A stretch of 13,260 nt of DNA from Desulfurellales bacterium (lineage in GTDB: Bacteria > Campylobacterota_A > Desulfurellia > Desulfurellales > Hippeaceae). The stretch spans positions 1 through 13,260 of the forward strand of contig JAMOPP010000073.1 in assembly GCA_027064405.1 (NCBI GenBank), given 5' to 3'. The position numbers and the translations under genes are program-made. Position 1 is the stretch's first letter; the number at the start of each line of letters is the position of its first letter. The notes beneath the pieces were generated by a model that was given only the letters and a program-made list of their open reading frames with translations, searched no databases and was not told the DNA's origin. Of this stretch, positions 8,337-13,260 are shown piece after piece.

Positions 8337-9731
8337 CTAAGTCGCACATTCCTCTCGGCAATGTTGGTCGCACACAACCCTGTTTCTCCCTGAATTTTTT
8401 GCTTTGTACAAATTTTCATCCGCATTTTTTATCAAACCGTCTATAGTTAAATTGTTTGCGTTGTCGTGTAGTAGTGTTGCGACGCCGGCAGATATTGTAA
8501 TTTTTATTTTAGATCCATTAAAATTAAATACGGACTGCTCGACCTCTTTTCTTATGCTGTCTATTTTATTATAGCCTAAATTTGCATCCATATTACTTAA
8601 AATACATAGAAATTCTTCCCCGCCATATCTCATAACAACATCTTCGGTTCTAAAATTTTTCTGAAGTATTTTTGCAAAAGATAAGAGTATGTAGTCACCC
8701 GCCTGGTGTCCGTAGGTATCGTTCACTTTTTTAAAATGATCTATATCAAACATAACAGCACACAAGCAACTTTTTGTTCTTTTGGCTCTCTCATACTCTT
8801 CTGTCAGCCTTTTCATACCGAACCTTCTGTTGTATAGACCCGTTAATTCATCTAAAGCCGCTATATCCTGTATTCTTTCGTATGACACTGCGTTTTGATA
8901 GGCTAAGGCATAACTGCTCAGCAAATTTTCTATTAAGGATTTTTTCTCAGATGTAATATATGTAGTAAGATATATTACAAGCAATCCTACACCCATATTA
9001 TTGTATCGAATTGGAAAATATAAAATTTCAGAAGGTTTTATGTCGCAAACCCCGAATTCAACCAATTCAACTTGATAGTCTTTTAATGAAACGGTTTTTT
9101 GTTCTTCTATTATACTTCTTAAAGAGTATTTTTTGTTTTCAGTAAGAGTGGTTTTGATACCCTTTGCATATCCAAGCAGAATCTCCTTGTCTTTATCTAT
9201 ATGATATATCTGTGCAGCTGCGGATTTTGTTATTAAGGATATAAAATCAATCGCATTTTTATCCAATTCTACCATCTCCAAACTCCGATTTAAAATTGAG
9301 GAAAACTCCTCCTCCCTTTCGTGTTGCCAGAAAAGAGATCTTATGAGTCGTATAAGATAGTTATATTTTTTGGATATGTTGCCTAAGATATCGTCAGATT
9401 CAAGTGATATATAGCAGTCATGGCATTTGTCTATATTCTCAATAGTGCCTTTTTTGTAGTTTAATATATTGTCTGTTATGCTTTCTATCTTGTTTGAGAG
9501 ATTGTAAAGTTCTTTTAAAACCGTAAACCTAAGCACGAGAAAGGATGTGATACCCACCACCACACCTGAGCCTATGCAGGTTGCAATGTACACGAATTGA
9601 TATATTGTTTTATTCTCAACTCCAAGCATATAATGTGAAAATGGCAAAAAAGTTAATCCCATAAGTATTCCTGCAACAATCATATAAAAAGCACTTCTTG
9701 TAACTACGCTTTTTTGTAAAAATCTAACCAT
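8337..9731 (-). CDS. Membrane-bound diguanylate cyclase (GAF-like plus GGDEF)
   Basis: 464 residues predicted to make cyclic di-GMP from two GTP. Two membrane helices (about 12-32 and 45-69) are followed by a HAMP-like/linker stretch (about 70-130), a GAF-like sensor region (about 155-285) and a C-terminal GGDEF domain (about 290-455). The domain begins with DELTGLYNRR and contains FDIDHFKKVND. The active-site loop is GGEEF (370-374), and an inhibitory I-site RTED (361-364) sits five residues before it, so product inhibition is likely. CHDC (103-106) in the linker and a tail with three cysteines (CDQHCREEC, 454-462) are unusual. The start is ATG 9731, 6 bases after GGAG. An upstream in-frame TTG at 9743 overlaps that ribosome site and is rejected. 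Confidence 0.92.
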   Translation of the reverse strand: MVRFLQKSVVTRSAFYMIVAGILMGLTFLPFSHYMLGVENKTIYQFVYIATCIGSGVVVGITSFLVLRFTVLKELYNLSNKIESITDNILNYKKGTIENIDKCHDCYISLESDDILGNISKKYNYLIRLIRSLFWQHEREEEFSSILNRSLEMVELDKNAIDFISLITKSAAAQIYHIDKDKEILLGYAKGIKTTLTENKKYSLRSIIEEQKTVSLKDYQVELVEFGVCDIKPSEILYFPIRYNNMGVGLLVIYLTTYITSEKKSLIENLLSSYALAYQNAVSYERIQDIAALDELTGLYNRRFGMKRLTEEYERAKRTKSCLCAVMFDIDHFKKVNDTYGHQAGDYILLSFAKILQKNFRTEDVVMRYGGEEFLCILSNMDANLGYNKIDSIRKEVEQSVFNFNGSKIKITISAGVATLLHDNANNLTIDGLIKNADENLYKAKNSGRNRVVCDQHCREECAT

Positions 9732-9769
9732 AACAAACTCCAAAAAAAATATAAAATATTCTACTTTAA

Positions 9770-9799
9770 GTAATACAATAATCTATAGCCTCAGGTCAA
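9770..9799 (-). promoter_or_regulatory. Possible promoter for the diguanylate cyclase gene
   Basis: On the minus strand TTGACC (9794-9799), an 18-base spacer and TATTAC (9770-9775) would start transcription about 30 bases before the ATG at 9731. The -35 is good, but the -10 is weak and the spacer is one base long. Confidence 0.35.
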
Positions 9800-9891
9800 G
9801 GAAAAAATTAAACTAATTGAATATAAATTAATTATTGACGCACAGTATAGATATAGTTTAACACCTATCTGCCCTTCTTGTGATTATGCTA

Positions 9892-9920
9892 TTGACATTA
9901 TTTATTAAATAATATATCAT
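9892..9920 (+). promoter_or_regulatory. Strong sigma70-type promoter for the UPF0173 gene
   Basis: A perfect -35 TTGACA (9892-9897), a 17-base spacer and TATCAT (9915-9920, 5 of 6) lie 33 bases before the ATG at 9954. This is the best promoter match in the window, and with an ideal ribosome site (AAGGAGGT, 9939-9946) it suggests high expression. Confidence 0.72.
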
Positions 9921-9922
9921 AT

Positions 9923-9934
9923 TTAATATATTAA
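9923..9934. repeat. 12-bp perfect palindrome at the expected transcription start
   Basis: TTAATATATTAA is a perfect palindrome directly after the -10 of the UPF0173 promoter, spanning the predicted start site. A smaller 11-base palindrome (TTATTAAATAA, 9902-9912) lies in the -35/-10 spacer. The position suits a repressor site, but AT-only palindromes arise easily by chance. Confidence 0.3.
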
Positions 9935-9953
9935 CTTTAAGGAGGTATTGGAA

Positions 9954-10649
9954 ATGCCAAAAATTACATGGATAGGTCAGTCTGCTGTTCTTGTTGAGGG
10001 TGAAAGGACAAAATTCATTATAGACCCTTATATTACGGATAATCCTGATATTAAGAATGGTCTAAAGCCGGAAGATATCAGTGTTGATTACATTTTGGTA
10101 ACACACGGACATTGGGATCATCTTGGAGATACTATAAAAATAGCAAAAAATACAAAAGCCACGGTTATTGCACCTTTTGAACTTATTACATATTTGCAGG
10201 GAAAGGGTATTGAAAATGTTCATCCTATGCACATAGGTGGCGCTCACAGATTCAGTGATGATTTTTGGGTAAAATTAACAATAGCTCATCACGGAAGTGC
10301 TGTTATGAATGAAGAAGAGGGCATTGTTTATACAGGTAATCCATGTGGGTTTGTTGTTGAGATAGACAACAAGAAAATTTATCATTCGGGTGATACGGGA
10401 TTGTTTTTAGATATGCAACTTATAGGCGAAAATAGGCTTGATCTTGCTATGATTCCAATAGGTGATAATTTTACAATGGGACCTGAAGATGGCGCAAGGG
10501 CTGTTGAGTTTTTAAAACCTAAGATGGTTATGCCTATGCACTACCTTGCTTGGGATTTAATAAGGCAGGATCCCGATGAGTTTGTTAAGCTTGTTGGAGA
10601 TAAAGCCGAAGTGAAAATTTTAAAACCGGGCGATTCTTTAGAGATTTAA
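9954..10649 (+). CDS. UPF0173 metal-dependent hydrolase (metallo-beta-lactamase fold)
   Basis: 231 residues, matching the ~225-230 of the UPF0173/YtkL family, cytosolic metallo-beta-lactamase-fold enzymes of unassigned substrate. The metal site appears as THGHWDHLGD (H51, H53, D55, H56), H112/H113 in AHHGS, D147 in YHSGDTG and H196 in MPMHYL. An N-terminal WIGQSAVLVEG and FIIDPY match the first strands of the fold. The start is ATG 9954, 7 bases after AAGGAGGT; the in-frame TTG at 9948 is only one base from that site. The gene stands alone, with its own strong promoter, a palindrome at the start site and a strong terminator, and diverges from the diguanylate cyclase. Family is certain from motifs; the reaction is not known. 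Confidence 0.93.
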   Translation: MPKITWIGQSAVLVEGERTKFIIDPYITDNPDIKNGLKPEDISVDYILVTHGHWDHLGDTIKIAKNTKATVIAPFELITYLQGKGIENVHPMHIGGAHRFSDDFWVKLTIAHHGSAVMNEEEGIVYTGNPCGFVVEIDNKKIYHSGDTGLFLDMQLIGENRLDLAMIPIGDNFTMGPEDGARAVEFLKPKMVMPMHYLAWDLIRQDPDEFVKLVGDKAEVKILKPGDSLEI

Positions 10650-10659
10650 ATAGTTTAAC

Positions 10660-10700
10660 AAAGACCTGTAAAATAAATCTTTGCAGGTCTTTAATTTTTT
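10660..10700 (+). terminator. Rho-independent terminator after the UPF0173 gene
   Basis: A 13 bp stem (10660-10672 with 10680-10692, one T-G wobble) built around AAAGACCTG/CAGGTCTTT has a 7-base loop and is followed by AA and six T (10695-10700). It begins 11 bases after the stop codon. The T-run also holds the end of the convergent ferredoxin gene, whose transcripts may stop at the same hairpin, although there is no T-run in that direction. Confidence 0.9.
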
Positions 10701-11115
10701 AAGCAAATTCAGATAATTTTATTGCTTTTACAGGACATACCCCGACACAGTATCCGCAGGCTATGCATCTATCCTTGTGAAGATTGACCTTCATAGTCTT
10801 TTTATCGTCAATAATTAATGCTTCTGTAGGACATACGGCAACGCAAAATCCGCAATGATAACATTTGTCATCGTCTCTAATTATGCTCTCTTCGATTAGT
10901 TGAATATTTATTCCGTTATCCTTTAAATATTGAGTCCCCTTTTGAAAATCGGTCTCGTTTCCGGTTAGCTCAAAAATAACGAATCCTTCTTTTCTTGGAA
11001 ATATCTGAGCGCTCATTATATTAAATGTTAAGTTATATGTCTTAGCAAGATTGGATATTATGGGTTGATTGGATGTCGCTTTATTGAATTTTAGCATAAT
11101 TTTTTTAGAAATCAT
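10699..11115 (-). CDS. NIL-domain 2[4Fe-4S] ferredoxin (homocysteine pathway type)
   Basis: 138 residues: an N-terminal NIL domain (about 1-77, the ligand-binding fold also found at the end of methionine importer ATPase MetN) fused to a bacterial-type double ferredoxin. Cysteines C85, C88, C91, C95 and C117, C120, C123, C127 give two complete CX2CX2CX3CP clusters. The same fusion (MA1822 in Methanosarcina acetivorans, as I recall) works with a COG1900 protein in making homocysteine, presumably supplying electrons. It is the last gene of the operon, 9 bases after UPF0280. Its AGGAGG overlaps the UPF0280 stop codon, so the two are probably translated together. It could otherwise be a general ferredoxin, but the neighbours argue for the sulfur role. 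Confidence 0.92.
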   Translation of the reverse strand: MISKKIMLKFNKATSNQPIISNLAKTYNLTFNIMSAQIFPRKEGFVIFELTGNETDFQKGTQYLKDNGINIQLIEESIIRDDDKCYHCGFCVAVCPTEALIIDDKKTMKVNLHKDRCIACGYCVGVCPVKAIKLSEFA

Positions 11116-11124
11116 TTTTCCTCC

Positions 11125-11835
11125 TTACTTTTTGCATAAAGATAAATCTCCCCAAATCCCGAGAGTTTTATCTTTTATAAAGATACAGCCTGTTATATTT
11201 TTATTTTTTACAAAATCCATAGCCTTCTTTATGTCTTGTGTGCTTTTTATAATATTTGCACAAGCTGTGGCCAGTGCGTCTGACAAAGCCGCATTGTGCG
11301 ACACTATAAGCGACAAATCGGCATCTCCATAGCTTAGAGATGGCCCTAATTTTGAGCTTGATGAACATACTCCAAAGGGTTTGTCGCTTTTTGGAAGTTT
11401 TATTTTGAGCTTATCTTGAAAATATTTATTTTTAGTGAAGATGCCTATTTTAGCCTCTTTATTTAATTTTAAAAATATATCCCCACCGTTTTCCACGATG
11501 CATTCTTCACATTTTTTTGAAATAAAGTTTCCAATCTTTTCCGCAAAAGCTCCTGCAACCGCAGCCATAGGTCCAACGCCTGCCTCACAAGAAGCTTTTA
11601 TCATATTTTGAGCAACAGACGGGGCGTTTTTATCAAATTTGATTGGCGATAGGGCCGTAAGAAAACTTTTGTTTGCCGCTATATATCTTTCAAGCTCAAT
11701 TCTTAAATGTCTTAAATATTGAAAAATTTCGAACCTATCACAAAGACAAGATGATATAAAAATGTCACTCTCTTTGTATGAGATTTCGTAACTAAGAAGG
11801 TTGCCGTTGTAGTAGGTTCTGTAAAATCTTTTCAT
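11125..11835 (-). CDS. UPF0280 (COG2122) ApbE-like protein
   Basis: 236 residues, normal for UPF0280, a family related to the flavin-transfer enzyme ApbE. Conserved blocks are AGVGPMAAVAGA (85-96), ENGGD (115-119), CSSSSKLGPSLSYGDAD (157-173) and SDALATACAN (185-194). A COG2122 protein was reported to take part in homocysteine formation in Methanosarcina, possibly in sulfur mobilisation. C83 and C157 are candidate sulfur carriers here, which is inference. The gene lies 3 bases after the COG1900 stop and 9 before the ferredoxin gene, so the three proteins are almost surely made together. ApbE-type flavinylation is the alternative role, but no target is visible nearby. Confidence 0.88.
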   Translation of the reverse strand: MKRFYRTYYNGNLLSYEISYKESDIFISSCLCDRFEIFQYLRHLRIELERYIAANKSFLTALSPIKFDKNAPSVAQNMIKASCEAGVGPMAAVAGAFAEKIGNFISKKCEECIVENGGDIFLKLNKEAKIGIFTKNKYFQDKLKIKLPKSDKPFGVCSSSSKLGPSLSYGDADLSLIVSHNAALSDALATACANIIKSTQDIKKAMDFVKNKNITGCIFIKDKTLGIWGDLSLCKK

Positions 11836-11838
11836 TAT

Positions 11839-13047
11839 TTATATATTACCCTTTACATATTTCATCGGTTCATAATCTTTAGAAGTAGGCAGTTGTTCGG
11901 CATATTGAGTTAGATAGAATTTTTTATCCATAATCCACTCTTTCAACTTTTCCGATATCTCCAATGCCATATAGTAACTTGATAATGGTGTTGCCGGCAC
12001 TGTCTTGCCCTTTACGGTGATTTGACCTGAGCGAAGATCACGGTAGTTGGTTAATCCGTAGTTATTATCTATTCTTCTCGGGTAGTCGTATCCGTAATCA
12101 AATATGTAGGCATCTATATCCTCATCTTTAACCGATGTAAAAAATGCTATTTCTTCATTTAAAACGGGTATTGGAACACCTATGCCGATGCTTAAGGATG
12201 CACCATATCCCAAAATAGACGCACCTTTGATGTATTTAGAGTTCATATTTTTCATATCACCCATTACGGCGAGGGCGCCTGCTCCTGTCATAGGAACTCC
12301 GCGATTATTGCGCTTTTCATCGGGATTGTGTTGTGTTCCATTGTAAACAATGTATCCTGTTCCTCCACCCAAGAATATCTTTGTTCCTATTCCGAGAGTT
12401 AGGTAAAATGGGTCGTTCATTAATGGCGACATCTGTCCTGCTGACGAGTATGTTGCGTTTGCTATTTTTGGTTTTAAGACGCCCATATATGTATAAATTG
12501 TTTTATCTGTTGTATTTATGGCGACAGAGTAATTTTGATATGCATTTCTTGGATTTGCAAGCGTAGCCTGTTTTAAATCATCTATAGTAATTTCCATTTC
12601 TGCATATTTTGAAGGGTAGCAGTCCGTTCCGTATCCTTTTGCAATGAGTTTAAGTTTTTTACCTGCTATTAAATCTTCAATTACATGTCCCCCGCCATAT
12701 TCAAATCTGCCTGGATGTACTGCATTTAACGGATCTTTGGCTTTTACGGCAGTTGCGCCTATGTACGCATCAACCGCTGCCAAACCTCCATAGGCGGCAA
12801 CATCGTTTAGATAAACTTCAGATGCTTTAATCTTAGGTTTTGTGTGTCCGAAGTTAATCAGAGCACCGCTTGAGCACATTGTGCCGAATGTAGCTGTCGT
12901 AACTACATCAACGCTTTTTGCAGCTTCAATTATGCCTTTTTTGTCTACTATGTCTATCATTTCTTCGGCATTGACTATAACAGCTTCACCATGCTTTATT
13001 TTTTCGTTTATCTCTTCCACGGTTTTATTTACCTTAAACATACTCAA
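11839..13047 (-). CDS. COG1900/DUF39 homocysteine biosynthesis protein
   Basis: 402 residues of the COG1900 (DUF39) family, implicated in direct conversion of aspartate semialdehyde plus sulfide to homocysteine in methanogens and many anaerobic bacteria. Typical blocks are VDVVTTATFGTMCSSGA (47-61), NFGHTKPKI, a GGGHVIEDLIAGK region (118-130), GYGTDCYPS (138-146) and IFLGGGTGYI. C58 and C143 are the conserved cysteines thought to carry sulfur as persulfide. The start is TTG 13047, 6 bases after GGGAGGT. An in-frame ATG at 13041 (two codons later) is 12 bases away and is the alternative. It heads the operon with UPF0280 and the NIL-ferredoxin. No SAM riboswitch or T-box fits in the ~100-base leader, but a Fur-like site does. 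Confidence 0.93.
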   Translation of the reverse strand: MSMFKVNKTVEEINEKIKHGEAVIVNAEEMIDIVDKKGIIEAAKSVDVVTTATFGTMCSSGALINFGHTKPKIKASEVYLNDVAAYGGLAAVDAYIGATAVKAKDPLNAVHPGRFEYGGGHVIEDLIAGKKLKLIAKGYGTDCYPSKYAEMEITIDDLKQATLANPRNAYQNYSVAINTTDKTIYTYMGVLKPKIANATYSSAGQMSPLMNDPFYLTLGIGTKIFLGGGTGYIVYNGTQHNPDEKRNNRGVPMTGAGALAVMGDMKNMNSKYIKGASILGYGASLSIGIGVPIPVLNEEIAFFTSVKDEDIDAYIFDYGYDYPRRIDNNYGLTNYRDLRSGQITVKGKTVPATPLSSYYMALEISEKLKEWIMDKKFYLTQYAEQLPTSKDYEPMKYVKGNI

Positions 13048-13074
13048 CCATTGACCTCCCTTTATTTATGTTAG

Positions 13075-13089
13075 ACTTAATGATTATCA
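13075..13089 (-). promoter_or_regulatory. Fur-like operator candidate before the homocysteine operon
   Basis: TGATAATCATTAAGT on the minus strand matches the 7-1-7 Fur pattern (TGATAAT-N-ATTATCA) at 11 of 14 arm positions, with one arm perfect. It lies 28 bases before the TTG start, where a repressor would block transcription. I found no convincing -35/-10 pair nearby, and AT-rich DNA gives such matches by chance. Confidence 0.3.
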
Positions 13090-13129
13090 ATAATACAGAT
13101 TCATAATACTGCAAGCACACATTATGCTT

Positions 13130-13260
13130 TGAATACCGTTCCTCCATACCTACGCAATCCTAACCAAAGTTAGGTTATGCTGTTGGATTCCTGCTTCAGC
13201 GAGAGGGTGCTTCTTAGGTGGCATAGTGCCACAGTCGTCCACAGAGCCTCTCTCCACAGG
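13130..13260 (-). ncRNA. Putative IS200/IS605-type right end and omega-RNA region
   Basis: Downstream of and overlapping the tnpB end, the minus strand forms two perfect hairpins: GTGGCA/TGCCAC with a 3-base loop (13218-13232) and CCTAAC/GTTAGG with a 4-base loop (13159-13174). TnpB guide RNAs come from this part of the element, and the right end of such elements carries a subterminal hairpin. TTCAA at 13129-13133 resembles the TCAA right cleavage site of IS608 and may mark the element boundary. It is 25 bases from the hairpin, farther than I would expect, so the boundary is uncertain. Confidence 0.4.
13170..13260 (-). pseudogene. tnpB: C-terminal end of a TnpB (IS200/IS605-type), apparently frameshifted
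   Basis: Two reading frames carry TnpB-like endings. From the window edge one frame reads CGERLCGRLWHYAT and stops at 13214-13216; CGE..CG is the usual start of the TnpB C-terminal tail. The frame shifted by one base reads ..LRSTLSLKQESNSIT and stops at 13170-13172; a (V/L)KQE end is the usual finish of the same tail. Joining them needs a -1 shift near 13216, so the gene looks broken by one missing base, or the sequence has an error there. Only ~30 codons are visible; the RuvC domain lies outside. TnpB is an RNA-guided nuclease of IS200/IS605 and IS607 elements. Confidence 0.65.

Noticed and set aside
8337..9743. TTG start at 9743 for the diguanylate cyclase
   Set aside because: The GGAG ribosome site overlaps this codon, so initiation at ATG 9731 is favoured.
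9835..9863. TTGACG at 9835-9840 as a second promoter for the UPF0173 gene
   Set aside because: No acceptable -10 lies 16-18 bases downstream; the 9892-9920 pair is much better.
13048..13130. SAM riboswitch, T-box or similar leader before the homocysteine operon
   Set aside because: The space before the element end is only about 80-100 bases, and none of the characteristic conserved segments of SAM or T-box leaders can be seen.
13130..13260. A 6S, SRP or RNase P RNA in the structured right edge
   Set aside because: The hairpins and GAAGCAGGAATCC-like stretch first suggested a structural RNA. The signature sequences of those RNAs are missing, and the KQE-ending reading frame explains the stretch as a tnpB end.

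Overview
This AT-rich window (about one third G+C by eye) comes from a bacterial chromosome. It carries densely packed housekeeping genes, a signalling/transport pair, a sulfur-metabolism operon and the edge of a transposon. Bacterial Shine-Dalgarno sites, sigma70-type promoters, GTG/TTG starts, der, tmk, ricT and metG all place it in Bacteria. The organism is probably an anaerobe, because it has a COG1900/UPF0280/NIL-ferredoxin homocysteine cluster like those of methanogens and anaerobic bacteria. Deferribacterota or a similar deep-branching anaerobic lineage is my guess; the sequence does not prove it.

Layout. 1-988 (minus): the N-terminal three quarters of the GTPase Der, driven by a good promoter at 1059-1087. 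1179-6008 (plus): five tightly overlapping genes, namely a YhaM-type exoribonuclease, thymidylate kinase, a short delta'-like clamp-loader subunit, the PSP1/RicT protein and methionyl-tRNA synthetase. A 177-residue protein that I do not recognise follows at 6051-6584. 6645-9731 (minus): a membrane diguanylate cyclase with an intact GGEEF motif and I-site, then an AAE-type (YidE/YbjL-like) transporter with two RCK_C domains. 9954-10649 (plus): a stand-alone UPF0173 metal-dependent hydrolase, with a near-consensus promoter and a strong intrinsic terminator. 10699-13047 (minus): COG1900/DUF39, UPF0280/COG2122 and a NIL-domain ferredoxin in an almost gapless operon. 13130-13260 (minus): the 3' end of an IS200/IS605-type tnpB, apparently frameshifted, with stem-loops that could be its right end and omega-RNA.

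The most interesting part is the right end. The three-gene operon is the full set of proteins implicated in direct homocysteine formation from aspartate semialdehyde and sulfide in Methanosarcina. A TnpB element end lies about 100 bases upstream of its first gene, and a Fur-like site lies between them. The remaining genes are ordinary. Oddities among them are a delta' subunit that lacks its N-terminal P-loop module, an A8 run that may cause the odd tail of the unknown protein, and cysteine clusters in the diguanylate cyclase. No tRNA, rRNA or CRISPR was seen, and no gene-free stretch exceeds about 210 bases.
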